A stretch of 64,000 nt of DNA. Origin: Nymphaea colorata. Lineage: Eukaryota > Streptophyta > Magnoliopsida > Nymphaeales > Nymphaeaceae. A program made the translations under genes and the position numbers. The first letter of the stretch is position 1. Every line of letters starts with the position of its first letter. Shown here piece after piece: positions 22,396 through 34,546 of the stretch. The stretch is taken from NCBI RefSeq assembly GCF_008831285.2, contig NC_045146.1, positions 10,552,972 through 10,616,971 of the forward strand, given 5' to 3'. Under the pieces are notes generated by a model that was not told where the DNA came from, ran no database searches, and saw only the letters and a program-made list of their open reading frames with translations.

Positions 22396-22713
22396 CCAAA
22401 ATCAGGGAGAGAGGCCATTCCGCATTCAGTTCTAGCCATTTTTGCCCCTTTTGAAGTAAACAGCTTTTTATCCCAAGTCACCACATTCTGCGGTTTTTCA
22501 AGATAAATAAATTAATTTGAAAAATTATTAATCGTTTAAAAATTAAATCAAAGGACATCGAAGTCAAATATGAAAAATGTGACGGGACTTTAAGAAGATG
22601 GACAAATGAGTGAAGGCTCACTAGTTTTAGCATATTTGTTTGTTTGATTAGCCTGTCATTCTTCTCATTTTTTGAGTAAATTAATTCACTTTTATTTTTC
22701 TGCCACCACCAAT

Positions 22714-22913
22714 GTCCTTTAACTTTTCGATGGTCTTTTTTGCTTGTTATTTTTCTTAGAAACCAATTTAGAAGCTTTTGAACTGATTAAGGTACAAACT
22801 TTTGAAGATTTTAGTCTTTAATTTTTCAATGGCATTTTTTGGTTCTCATTTTTCCTAGCAACCAATTAAGACGCTTTTGAACTAATCAAGCTACAAACTG
22901 TCGAACATTTTTA
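22714..22913. repeat. Diverged 100-bp tandem duplication
   Basis: Two units, 22714-22813 and 22814-22913, share TCTTTAAYTTTTCRATGG, TTAGAARCTTTTGAACT and the segments between, with visible divergence. Confidence 0.75.
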
Positions 22914-23142
22914 GATATTCTTTTCCAACATTAGCATGAGCCCACTTAATTGCTTTACATCAACGCCTCTAACAATATCGACTCTGCTAAACATTTATTT
23001 CTTTTCTAAGGCCACTTGTGTTAATTCATTGAGAGGAGGACAATTCTATTTCACACGTTCAACCTTAATAATTAAATGACAACAAATCAGGCAAATATGA
23101 AATTTTCAATTGCCATAAGGCAGGAATGGACTTGTCAATTGT

Positions 23143-24430
23143 TTACAAATCGAATAAAGTATGTAAAAAGGAACAAGAAACCTTTTGAAAATATATGCAT
23201 TTCATCGATGCAATTCTTGTTGATTTGCGACGCTCGTGCATGAGCACATTCGCTGCAGCAACAGCTTCAGCACTACCAATAAAGTAGAAGATTCTTGCAT
23301 AGTTACTCCAAGATATGATTGGCCTCGTTTTTCTGTTCATACAATACCTCGATGCCTCCAACTAACGCACATGAACTGTGGTAGAAAAAGTGGGAAGCTA
23401 CTTTATGCTGGGACGAAGGAACAACTACATTGTTGACTCGAGAATAAGTACCATTTTAGAGCTTCAAGATTTATTCCCCCGAGTCTTATCCAGCACCACA
23501 GGAATCATCTTGCTTTCACAATACATAAACTGCACAGCATGGCAGACAGCAGCCTGTGGAAGATGAATAGTACACAATAACAAGAGCAACGAAAAAAATC
23601 ACAGTTCCTTTGAAACTGTTTTACTTCTTTTGGAATTATAGGTGGACGGTTATATGACAGTAATACACCAAGGGACTTGATTTCCACACCAACTTTGTTT
23701 CATAGCCAACAAGCATTTGAACCATTTGAATGCAGCATCTAGTATAATGTTTTACAATTACCTCCTTCCTGCTTTTCTTTGTTCCCGTAGAAAGATTTGT
23801 CATCTTCTTTCAATTTGACAATAACAAACCAAATCAGAGACCTCAGCACGAACCTACTAATTATTGAAAGGCCAGATAACTCCCCCATCCCCACCCAACA
23901 CACACACAGATTAATTATCGTCGACAATGCTACAAAACAGTGAACGAACAGTCTTCATTTTCATGTGAATATACCAAAAGCAAATAGAGATGGACAAAAG
24001 CTGTCAACTTGATGAACAAGAAGAATATATGATTGGATACATGAAACATGAACTTTTCCAACAAAAGCCATAGTTCCCACTTCTATAAAAAAGTACCATG
24101 ATATTTCACCACCCCAATAGTACTTTTGGCCATCCTCATTATGTATGCAGATATTTAAAGGGACAAAGTTGAAGGTAGATTTTGAGATGTAGTAACCAGC
24201 CTACAAGCACACCAAGTCTCTTGGTCTCGTTCCAGTATTCTCTGGAGGAGTGAGGGTGGCCCTGCTTGTGGCCTAACCATGGCAAGACTAGAATAAGTAT
24301 CCAACTGAACTTCATCGTACCATATAGAGATTGTTTGGCGTCTAAACATTGAGCTGGAGTAATGTAGATGCAACAAAAAGTTGACGAAGGATATCAACAA
24401 TTTTGATCCTGAAAGATTGACTAAAGACAA
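23143..24430 (-). other. Exon-like pieces of an unidentified minus-strand gene or gene relic
   Basis: Several short minus-strand segments look coding: one around 24155-24330 (motifs WYDEVQLDTYSSLAMV and LLQRILERDQETW), one around 23460-23545 (HAVQFMYCESKMIPVVLDKT, preceded by a cag acceptor), and one around 23180-23270 (GSAEAVAAANVLMHERR). Their frames differ and stops lie between them, as expected of exons or decayed coding DNA. I cannot identify the family and I see no clear start or terminal exon. They could also be chance frames. Confidence 0.3.
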
Positions 24431-24604
24431 CAGTCTAGATAATAGATTTCAGTCACCAGCCAAAAAACAAAAATCTAGGCATGTGAAAAAAGCTGAATCA
24501 AATGGAACAACTAATTCTCCTAGCCAATCTTTAGTCACCTCTTAAAAAAGAAATTGTGTGCATGTGTGTTAATATATACAGTACTATGTCATCCATGCGT
24601 ATTT

Positions 24605-25014
24605 CTATGTCACATGGGTATGGGGTGCGGGTGCCGGTGTGAGATGTGGCAAGTTCCAAAAAGATTGGATGCGGGTGCAGCGAGAGCATATAAATATATA
24701 TATATATGTTATTTGTTATATAAGTAATTTTATTTGTCCATATTTTTAAACCTTTTCTCATCGAGGTTTCCTTAATCTCATACAAAATTCAAAGTTTTAT
24801 TAAATAAAATAAGGGGGAGAGAGAGAAGAGGGAGAAAAGAAGAGGGAAAGATTGAAGGAAAAAAAAAAGAGAAAAGAAGAATGGGTGCGTCAGCAGCACC
24901 CGATTTGGTTAGACTGAGTCGGGTGCTGTGTCGGGCCGCACCTGCACCTACACCTGCACCCACACCGCATCGGTGTGGGTGCACCACCATAGTTGGCACA
25001 CCCGTGTGACTTAG
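24605..25014. mobile_element. hAT-like non-autonomous TIR element, 410 bp, degenerate target duplication
   Basis: The ends CTATGTCACATGGGT and, read inward from the right, CTAAGTCACACGGGT match at 13 of 15 positions. The flanking octamers gcgtattt and gcgcacat agree at five of eight positions, so the insertion is older than the 2723 and 6877 copies or the pairing is imperfect. Subterminal GGGTGCGGGTG and CACCTGCACC words match the family. The AT-rich core includes GCATATAAATATATATA, close to the copy starting at 2487. Confidence 0.75.
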
Positions 25015-25127
25015 GCGCACATAGTATCAGTACATTTATTTTCATATATCAGGTGTCTGTATATTTTTTAATTTTATATTGTTCTTTCATTTGGGTATTT
25101 TGTTTTCCGTCCTGTATTTTATTTTCT

Positions 25128-25353
25128 GTTCTTTTTTTGTGGTCAAGAGTGGGCTTTGACCAGCTGGAGTGGCAAGTAACTAGCCCAACAGTTGGTTTTC
25201 TAGCCATTCCTGTTGGTCCATCGGCTGGCCCAGCCTTGGCGTTCTTTTTTTGTGGTCAAGAGTGGGCATTGAGCAGCTGGACTGGCAACTAACTAGCCCA
25301 ACAGTTGGTTTTCTAGCCATTCTTGTTGGTCCATCGGCTGGCCCAGCCTTGGC
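25128..25353. repeat. 113-bp tandem duplication
   Basis: A unit starting gttctttttttgtggtcaag occurs at 25128-25240 and 25241-25353 with only a handful of differences, including the block CATCGGCTGGCCCAGCCTTG. It starts about 110 bp past the TIR element. Confidence 0.93.
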
Positions 25354-26819
25354 TTGTTGTATGTAAGGAGGATTACTCCCACTTTGAGTTGAATGCTTTT
25401 TCATGATAAATCCTTCACATGTTTAAAGTCTTTGTACACTTGTTTGTCTGTGCCCTTTGTTTTGTATGGCTTCTTCATTCATTAAAGTTCATTATCAAGC
25501 CTTGTTCTATGACTTGATCAAGTATCTGTTGAGGAGATATTTACATGGTGATTACTAATACAAGTAGACCGGGATGCATAAAGGCAGTGATTTTTTCAGA
25601 AGTGTGGAAAAAGCTTGCACCTTCATGTCCTCTGTATGATTGAACAAGTAATGACCATAGTAATAGCATATAAAACAGCACAACAAACAAGTATATGCTT
25701 ATTCCTTTCCCTTTCTGAAAAAGTGTGTGGGCATCTTTCTTTCTAATGAATTAATCCCATTTTTCTTCTTCTCATGTCCAGTCAACCAAATTCTCTCTTT
25801 CCTTCCCCTTGTTAGCTATAAAAAGTAATTGTATTCTTCAAGCTCTCGGTTGCAACCAAATCCAGCCGAATTCTGGAGATCTTCAACTTTTGAACTTGAA
25901 TTTGTGCCTTTCATCACTTTTTAGACATCTATAAAGAACCTAATAGAGAACAATGCTATTCCAAATTTCCAACCATCAAAACCATACCTTGCATTAGTTC
26001 ATTATTAGTCATTAGATGGTGGGGCAGAGGAATCATCGTAGTGATCAGTTTGACATCTCCAGATGTGTCGAACTCAAGAATTCTGATGCTAAGAAGTTAA
26101 GCTGCTTTTCTGAGATGCCCCATGATCTGCTTCCTATGAAAAGTAAGCACACGAGTTCATGTAGTTGAGAAGATTCTAGCCAACAAATTGATGCATTCTC
26201 TGTGTCTAAAAATTCCTGCTTTAGTATTGGATTCCTGCTTTATGCCCTGGGACCAAGCAAAACTTTGCTACTTTTCTTCTAGATCAATTAGTGTACCTAT
26301 TATGGGTATAAGTTGTCATGATGTTATGGTGATCATATTTCAAAAAATATATAGAAAGGTAGGAGCACAAAGACTTCATCTGATAATCATTCAAGGATGT
26401 TAAGAGGTGCTCTGTAGATACTAGAAGGCGTGCTCACTTTTTGCAACACTCTGAAGATCGTATTCGGTCTGGGCATTTTGTTTCTTCAGCATGAGATTCT
26501 ATTCTCTGGGTTTTCCTTAAAATGAAAGTCACGGCCACAATTCAGCACCAAGAAACACAGGAGGGTTCAGAAACAATATGAAGGTTTACCAGAGGAGATT
26601 GGAAGACTGAGCTTTCAGAAGCAACAGTTCTGAATTTGAAGGAAGAAATCCACATACTCAAGATAGAAATTGATCTACTTAAGGTAAACCGGTAGCACCT
26701 CATAAGTTGTACCGGCCAAAGAAACAAAGAACACAGGTACATGTTTCTGAAGCTTTTTGTTTCCTATTAAAAGCCCTTCTTGCAGCAAGTAAACTCAATA
26801 TATTCATGACTGACAGGAA
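25354..26819 (+). other. 5' flank of the MYB-CC gene with possible upstream exons
   Basis: Two plus-strand segments look exon-like: 26015-26140 (ATG, then codons for CVELKNSDAKKLSCF, ending at AAAAG|TAAGC) and about 26596-26683 (DWKTELSEATVLNLKEEIHI, predicted coiled coil). They could be untranslated exons or an upstream short frame of the MYB-CC transcript, or remains of another gene. No TATA box can be assigned. Confidence 0.35.
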
Positions 26820-29252
26820 ATGTACCAACAAAGCAAGAATAGCCTCACTTCCTTCAGAATGTCTGTTCCCCAAGAAGCGCCACTGTTTGTTCAAGGTACC
26901 AAATTTCAAGGTGACTCGGGACTCGTCCTTTCAACTGATGCAAAACCAAGATTGAAATGGTCACCAGAACTACATGAGCGTTTTGTTGAGGCAGTAACTC
27001 AACTTGGAGGAGCAGACAGTAAGTATACCAGTTCTAACAACAAATAAAACAAGATTGAGGTTGAGCAGGTTTCAGGAAGAAATAGAAAAACTTGCAAGTT
27101 GCATCCCACTAGTCAAACTCATGCAACCATTAATTGAAAATGCTGAACGCATATAAATGAAAAAGGCATGTCTTCATCAACACAAGTTAGTGTAGTAACC
27201 AAAAAGGAGTACCTTAATAGTTGATTGTTTATTTGACAGTATGAGGGTTTATTGCAGAGGCTACTCCAAAAGCCATAATGAGAGTTATGGGCATCCCAGG
27301 CCTTACCTTGTATCACCTCAAGAGCCATCTGCAAGTAAGAACAAAACACCCTGCACTTTGGTGTAATACCACAAATTTTAACCCTCGTAGCACTGGTCAA
27401 CAACAGTTTCTTTTTGTTGCAGAAATACAGGCTCAGTAAGCATTTACCAGCACCTGCTAACATTATCAACAAGAATGGTAACCAAAAGCCCTGTGAAATC
27501 TGAGCAGCAGGACCAAATAACCCAAGTTTATTTCTCATTGTGCAGACACTTTCTGTGCAGGTGTATCAACAACTTATACCATGCCATTGGACAAGACACC
27601 TGAGGCTCTTGTGCCATATACCACCAACTTCTGTCCTGGAGTATCACATACAAACAAGTAGGAAACTATGAAGATGAACTGCTTTACTTATAGAAAATTG
27701 GGATCAAGGTAAGCAATTGACCAAAGTTTTTGGGTCTCAGGAACATGCACATTGGTGAGGCACTTCAGATGCAAATTGAGGTGCAGCAAAGGCTACATGA
27801 GCAATTGGAGGTAAATAGACAAACAACTTTCTATGCAGTCCATTTTTCATTTATTTTAATATATGAAAACCATGAACTCTCAAATACTAAAACAGCAGAA
27901 AACAAGCTAGACTAGGTTACATAGGCACACCAAAACAGTCCACCGCACGAGTCAACATGACTCAGGCAGGTGCAGGCGTTTGTGTGGTTCTGATGAGATT
28001 AGTCAACTTTTTTTTTTTTTGGTTAAACCATGGTAATTGGTAATCGTTAAATTTGTCGTTGTTGACAATTTATATATACCACTGCAGCTGCACTTGGCAT
28101 CTATGCGACATAAGCTAGAATATTTACAAGGAGAAGGATGAAAGCATGAAGACTTAGAATTGTATCCATGCACAGGAAAAACTGGGACATGTGACTCATC
28201 AAGCTAACCAAGTAAACAAGGGATATAACTTGATGATGATGGCCTCTGAGAGCCTTTTCAAATAAAACTTGTTGAAGCAACCAAAATGTACAACTTATAT
28301 TTTTAGGTTTGTGAAAGTTGAAGAGGAGCTTCTACAAAGGAAATGTGTTCATTTCCCCTTACTCAAATACAAGTTTAAATTTCTCTCCATGACACTTTTA
28401 AGATTAGAAATGTTTTATATGATATGATGATATGAAATGATCCAGAAAATTCGTTGGCGTAGCTAGAGAATGTTTATAGTTTGTCTTATTTTCTTTTATA
28501 TGAATCAGGTTCAAAGACACCTGCAACTAAGGATAGAAGCCCAAGGAAAATACTTGCAAACTGTCCTTCAGAAAGCTCAAGAAACTCTAGCACAACAGAA
28601 TCTAGGATCTGCCGGATTGGAAGCAGCCAGGGCCCAACTCTCAGAGTTGGTTTTCCAAGTGTCCAATGAATGTCTGAACCCTGAATTCTCTGGGTCAAAA
28701 GAAGCAGCAATTTTTAACATGGAACACATTCAAGTAAACCAGTTAACAGATGGCTCAGTAGATAGCTGCTTAACGTCATGTGAAGGATCACAGAAGGAAC
28801 ATGAGATGCAAACAGTTAGTGTGAATATAAAAGGCTTAAGTAGAAACATACCATCTGAACAAGCAGAAAATAAAGAGGACTTACGTCTCCAACAGGGTGA
28901 CAGTTTGGGGGGCAAGTGCCTCAACAAGAAAAGGTCTTTAACAGATCAGGTGGCTAGATGCATGTTATTCCCAATACAGAGAAACCCAAGTGAATTATCC
29001 ATGAATCTGAGAGTCAAAGGAGCAAAAGAAAGTGGAAGCACCTATATCGAGGCAAGGAGTGAAGGGGAAGATATAACCTTCAGCAGAAACCCACTCTGTA
29101 AAAAACAGGCTCTTCAAGAGGAGAAAGAAGGACAAAGCTGTGGTTTTGCAGCCTTGCAGAAGGCTTCTCAATTGGATCTAAATGCCAGTGTTGAGACATC
29201 TGCTGCATCAAGCTGCAGAAAGTTTGATCTGAATGGTTTCACATGGAACTAA
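26820..29252 (+). CDS. MYR1/2-like: MYB-CC (GARP family) transcription factor, MYR1/MYR2-type, six coding exons
   Basis: Coding exons 26820-27018, 27258-27334, 27423-27477, 27546-27657, 27741-27810 and 28509-29252 join in phase, all with GT/AG borders, to give 418 codons. Residues 42-97 form the MYB-like GARP domain (KPRLKWSPELHERFVEAV, then GLTLYHLKSHLQKYRL). Residues about 150-200 are the MYB-CC coiled coil (LHEQLEVQRHLQLRIEAQGK), used for dimerisation. The C-terminus ends FDLNGFTWN, characteristic of the Arabidopsis MYR1 (At5g18240) and MYR2 (At3g04030) group, which restrain flowering under low light; related PHR/PHL proteins bind P1BS elements. The start is set by the MYQQ... opening, which aligns with the MYR N-terminus. 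The coding frame has no stop or frameshift, so this looks functional. The nuclear role is inferred from the family. Confidence 0.93.
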
Positions 29253-30720
29253 CAGAATGTGAAGAGATGTTATTATCCAAGATAGATTTTGTTATCATTC
29301 TTAGTCAGATTTTGTTAACTATATCATTTCTCAGTATTCTCTAGGTCACTCCTGTCCTTGAAGTTGTCCTCACTAATCACCGCCTTCACCGCAAGTAAAA
29401 ATTAAATAGAAAAAAGAAAGAAAGACTTCATAATCACATTCATCTAAACAGATAAAAGCAGGGCTCTGTAAAATGGAAAATGAGAAGAAAAAAGAACAGC
29501 TTCACGAACTTTACAAACAGCATCAATTATATGAACACCAGATTTTTGCCTGCAAGTTAAAGTCCTTTTATCTGGTCAAGAAGCCTTCACCTTCATAACA
29601 TTGCATTATCAGTTGTGGACATAAATAATGAAAGTTGAGGAATAAAGGCCAACAAAATGAAGGAACTCTTCAATAACAATTAGCCGTGGAATGTGCACAG
29701 GTTAAACGAACTTGTAATTTATTTGGTCACTATATTATTGCCGACACTATTTTTTCCAAAAGAGAAACCCAGTCCAGAACCATCTAGGACCCTTGCATGA
29801 ACCTCATCTACCCGGGTTGTACATCTATATCATAAGCTTGGTAAAAAAAAATGACAGTCATGGGATTGGGGATTTGAATTACGATTTCCCACAGGGACAT
29901 AAATGGATCAAATATAACCAACAATCAGTCCAATTTCAATTCCATCTAGTTGGATTTGTAAAGATATTCAGATCCAATTACTAATTGCATTTGAATGTGC
30001 AATACAGTTCCACAACCAAACCTGGATACATGTGCAATAAACAACTCTGATCCAATAAAGATCCCATACCGTTATGTGTAAAATTGGATCTTAAGTTAGT
30101 CACAGCCAGTTAGACTTTGAAAAATTAAGGTCTGAACCCGTGTCTGTATCTAATATGATTACATAAAATCCAATTAATTTGAACTCTCTAAGGGCTGGAT
30201 CCAATCCCATCCCAAATCATTTACATCCTCAACTGCCCTCAAGACAAATAAGGCCAAAACTAGTATGCCAACTGCTCTGGATCTTGATGTGGATATAATA
30301 AGGTAGTAATGGAGACAAAGCTTATCAAACACGCTCAAATTTTTTAATCACAACTGTAAGAAGTGAAATAATAAAAGCACTGATTAATAGTCAACGATAG
30401 TGCAGAATGAGGAAAGACAAACATAGGATACTGAGGACTCATGTCAATTAAATGGAAATGCCCTTTACCTGGCTGAGTTTACTTTGGTCAGGTGAAAATT
30501 ACTGTATTGAACTTGGCAGTTAATAAAGTAAAGTGTACATGGCATGGGCAAGATCCATCATGCCGTCGTGACCCAACACAACAGTTAGCTGGCGAGGCTT
30601 GTGACCAAGGCCAGTGACTCGTGAGGAAAGTAACACATGCCCTGCTTCTGTCAAACTAGCCATGATATTGACTTGCAGGGTCCTAATAACATTGACAAAC
30701 AACATAATCAGATTACATTT
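29253..30720. other. 3' flank and gene-free stretch
   Basis: This begins with the MYB-CC 3' untranslated region. From about 29880 to 30230 the DNA is rich in GGATC/GATCC and 'ccaatt' words, recalling the 9.8-11.1 kb tract but weaker. No gene is recognised. Confidence 0.5.
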
Positions 30721-30726
30721 TTAGTG

Positions 30727-30728
<2 letters not shown>

Positions 30729-30761
<33 letters not shown>
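30729..30761. repeat. (TA)n microsatellite
   Basis: A TA run of about 32 bp. Confidence 0.95.
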
Positions 30762-30763
<2 letters not shown>

Positions 30764-30899
30764 ATTATGTGCATCTCAAAGGATCCGAATATTTGAAGCT
30801 ACATATGAAGACAATTTAGCCAGTACCTAGCTCATAATGCCTCTCAATTAGTTAGTAGCTTTGCACTTTTATACACTAAGAATAAAAAAATCCTTTGAT

Positions 30900-30998
30900 C
30901 AAAAATTGTGTATATGAAAAATATATTCGATCCAAGAACTCCCTTGATCATGTTGTTGCAAAATTGTATATATGAACAATATATTCGATCCATTGGGA
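30900..30998. repeat. Direct duplication of about 36 bp
   Basis: AAAATTGTGTATATGAAAAATATATTCGATCCA near 30902 recurs with few changes near 30960. Confidence 0.75.
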
Positions 30999-31547
30999 AC
31001 CATTCAACTGTTAGTTCATGTTATCCATCATATACATATGCGAGGATCAGTCTTTTTGGCTGGACAACAACCTGACATATTTATCTATATTTGCACCAAC
31101 ATTCAAGATAATACGTGTAACTTTCATCAAAACTATGGAAAGGATGGAAACACAAAGTTTGCATAAATTATGACACCTAAATTCCTAATGGATACCACAT
31201 ACATGTTGCCTACACGCAGGGGAATGCATAAGAAGTTAAGAACAGATTGAACTAGTAATTTCTCAGCAGAGTTGTGTTTCATAAAAACAAACTTATAGTT
31301 ACTAGAAAAGAGATACCAAATTAAAAGGTTTTACTACATATGTTGTTGGAAAAAGTAAGAAACAGGTAGACATTTAAAAAACAAAATAATCAATAGAAAA
31401 GAAGAGATACTTAACAAAGTAGAGAAAATTTAGGGATTAAATCAGGACAATTTTGCAATAATTGAGTTGTAGAAAACCTAATAATATTTTCTAATATTGG
31501 AGAAACTGTTGATTATATACATATTTGTCTGTATGCATGAATGTGTT

Positions 31548-31597
31548 GATATGTTATGCATGTCTTTAATTAGATATGTTATGCATGTCTTTAATTT
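31548..31597. repeat. 25-bp tandem duplication
   Basis: gatatgttatgcatgtcttt plus its continuation occurs at 31548 and again at 31573. Confidence 0.93.
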
Positions 31598-31599
31598 CT

Positions 31600-32180
31600 T
31601 TAAAAGCATTGACGGATCTCACAAATGATTGATTTCTTTACAAGCATTGAAGGATCTTGCACATGACCTGCATAAGTTTGAATTGTTATAGAAAGGAAAC
31701 TGAACCACAAATTCAATAATGTATTATCTCTCAGCCTTTGACATTTTGTGACAGCTGCTGAATGCAAACAAGATAAGCTCTGACTGCCATGGAAAAACTA
31801 GGTTGAGTGACATCACAGACTCATACTGGTCTCGTGGTTTGAACTGGTTTCCATAAAACAGTGGTTTATGCTGGGGCAAGGGGGTGGGCACATAGTGGGA
31901 GGTTTCCAAGATTTTAATGCTGAGAGACTTGAGAATCAACTCGGAGTGAATTGACTACGTGACCTGATCAGGTCAACTAGGTGACTCGGCCTGGATTTGA
32001 CAATTTCAATTTTGGCAAAAAATATGTTTACATATGCATAAGTTTTTTCTTTCACTATAAATTTATAATACTGATGTATTACCCGAAACATAATAATGTA
32101 TATGTATATATAAAGCACCAATTTTAGCAATACATTGACTACAATTACACAATTAACTACATAATTAGTGTGTATTGTGT

Positions 32181-32242
<62 letters not shown>

Positions 32243-33530
32243 CACACTGAAATTTTTTATAGAATATTTGTATGTGTGTCTATACAGGTTTTTGTACACC
32301 CACCTTTGACTCAGTTGACTCGGCCTGGTCATCCAATAACTTGGTTAAGTCTTGACAATTCCTGGTTTTTTTTGCTTTTTGACCAGGATGAGGACATTCG
32401 GAAATACTGGAGAGCTCATTCGAGAGAGTCAAACAGGATTCAATCCTGAGAAGTAAGATTGATTTGAGAAATATTTCATATTGGTGGTGAAATTGACAAA
32501 CAGAAGAATACTTAGAAAAGAAAAAGAAAGTGAACTAATATGTATATAAGAAAAAGACAGTAGAAACCATTCATTCTGTGACTATGAGATGTCAGCCAGT
32601 CCTCTCTCTTTCATATACATAAACATATATATGTATGTGTGTATTAATATAGCAATAGGAGATAGAACTTTTAATGACCTCACAAACTTGGGTATCAAGG
32701 CCATGCACGTCAAATCACAAGCTAATGTGTTTTGAAGTATGTTGACAACACAACCTAATTATGTTTTTTTAACAAGATAAAACGATATTCATTGTCTAAC
32801 TTATAGAGATTTCTAATATTCAAACACGATAAAAACACCAAAATATCATTTTGCTGACCTGCCTGAACTATTATGTGCAGAAACCCGATGCTGAATAATC
32901 ACACACAATATCATGAAAGGAATATATGAAAAGCTGAAGGAGAACACCAGCAGATCTTCTGGTTAATAAAGTGGTGCTAATGATTGTGGATGTCATGCTA
33001 AGTATTCAAAGAGAAAATCAAATTTATACTCAACTTATGCAGCAAGTTTGGGTTCTGCAAAGTCATCCAGTACAAGCATACAACAGATTGAAACACCAAC
33101 CAATGAAGTCTTACTAAAGATTTTTGATCCACGATGACCACAAAAGAACAGCTTTTCCTAGTACAGATATAAAAAAAAAGAAAAAATTTAGTACTTTTAT
33201 TAATGCTGATTGAACATAACGGAAGTTACCGCCTCGGCATGAAGAAGCTATTGCAGTCAAGAGTGGCTCCGATGCCAGAACTTACAATCTAGAAATGGGA
33301 CAGTACCTTAGGTAGAAGCTATATACTTTCCTTTCAAGTGAGAAAAAAAATCAAGAAAAGAATAATTAACATGTAAATGTAGGATAAAAAGTTGCCAACG
33401 GTTATTGAAACTAAAACAATTCAAACGTACAGATTTTCAGTTTTTTAGTTTGGCAATACTAACAGCACAGAAGTAGAGGACAGAACAAGCACTTGTTGTG
33501 ATATCATTGTTACTAACGTACGATATACAG
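31600..33530. other. Gene-free stretch with CA/TA microsatellite
   Basis: No gene recognised. It holds GACTCGGCCTGG words at about 31983 and 32316 on either side of the CA/TA run, and a palindrome GACCTGATCAGGTC at about 31960. These may be remains of a small transposon, not resolved. Confidence 0.45.
32181..32242. repeat. Compound microsatellite (CA)n(TA)n
   Basis: CA run of about 45 bp followed by TA run of about 16 bp. Confidence 0.97.
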
Positions 33531-33846
33531 TAATGAGCTTCATGCTTCCCCCGCAACAGTCCCTAGGCAACACTATGGTTGCTTATTTACTCAGAAAAGG
33601 GGTCCTTCACATAGCACTGAAGTACAGCAGTATAGAACTGAAAGCAAGAAGAAAGAAAGAGAAAATGCAGCTCGGGCCTCAACAGCATCCACTGAAAGAA
33701 GACCTGGATGTTACTACCATCCACAAAAAACTGCTCAGAAGAACCAGCAAGAATCTTATGGCCTCTGTAAGATTGTTTTGCAGAGTCTTCAGACAAAACC
33801 CAACCCAAGGATGCCTCCTCTTTCACCTCTGCGTCAATTATACCAC

Positions 33847-34443
33847 TCACCTTTTAACTTTACGAAGTTTTTTGGGACCCCAAACCTCCATCCTACCAGC
33901 AGGGCACCCACAAGGCGCTCGGAAAATAAGAACAGCTCTACCATTAAGAGGCGCCATCCTCTTTAGTTCTGCTTCTAGCTCCTTATGATCCCGTCCCAAC
34001 TCTAAGGGTCCAGCTTCCATGGCATCCATAAGCACTGAAGGAAGACTCTTAACACATTCCTCTGACTCAAGCTGGATATCAAACTCAACTGCCTTGCGAA
34101 GACCTTTGCAGTAAGGCTTTCCGCATTTTCTGGCCTTGTGGTGGAGAAACTCCCAAGCAACAACCACGATTACGAAAGCTGCAATTGCCCCGGTGACATA
34201 AGCAACCGGAACGTGATACATGACCTCGCCCATCACCAAGATGGCTGCTGGAAAAATCTCGGCTGCTTCATGGCAGATGAACCTGAAATAAGGCAGAACA
34301 AGCACCCCAAGAGCGCCAAGCACAATAAGCAATATGATGATGTCCAAAGCAGCAAATGGTGACTGATCGCACAGAGGAAGAGCTAGGGGGTTCAAAGACC
34401 CGCTCGGCCTCCTACTCCTGCCGTTTCGGTGATGATCACTCAT
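33847..34443 (-). CDS. Plant-specific membrane protein, 'ribosomal protein L34e superfamily' type
   Basis: A single uninterrupted frame of 198 codons. After a basic, Ser/Arg-rich N-terminus comes CDQSPFAALDIIILL, two hydrophobic regions (residues about 31-51 and 64-98, probable membrane segments), then a cytoplasmic-type cysteine motif RKCGKPYCKGLRKAVEFD (residues 105-122), EECVKS, and a C-terminal LKRMAPLNGRAVLIFR...CGCP...WGPKK block. This order matches the small plant family usually labelled 'ribosomal protein L34e superfamily', whose function is unknown; the label does not make it a ribosomal protein. I chose the Met at 34443 because homologues begin a short basic segment before LCxxSP. 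An in-frame Met 33 codons upstream (34542) could extend it. The frame is intact. Confidence 0.85.
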   Translation of the reverse strand: MSDHHRNGRSRRPSGSLNPLALPLCDQSPFAALDIIILLIVLGALGVLVLPYFRFICHEAAEIFPAAILVMGEVMYHVPVAYVTGAIAAFVIVVVAWEFLHHKARKCGKPYCKGLRKAVEFDIQLESEECVKSLPSVLMDAMEAGPLELGRDHKELEAELKRMAPLNGRAVLIFRAPCGCPAGRMEVWGPKKLRKVKR

Positions 34444-34546
34444 GGCTAAAGAATTCTTGTGCTGCTCAAAAGCCCTGCAGAACTCAATTAATCCGCGGCA
34501 GTCTACCATAGATAACTCCGGCATCTGGATGAACAGATTCAAGCCC

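Noticed and set aside
21809-22399. Minus-strand frames of 196 and 153 codons with 39-residue repeats
   Set aside because: Open only because the minisatellite period is a multiple of three. No family match.
26542-26909. Minus-strand frames of 66-69 codons upstream of and overlapping the MYB-CC start
   Set aside because: Antisense of the exon-like segments and of exon 1; no domain.
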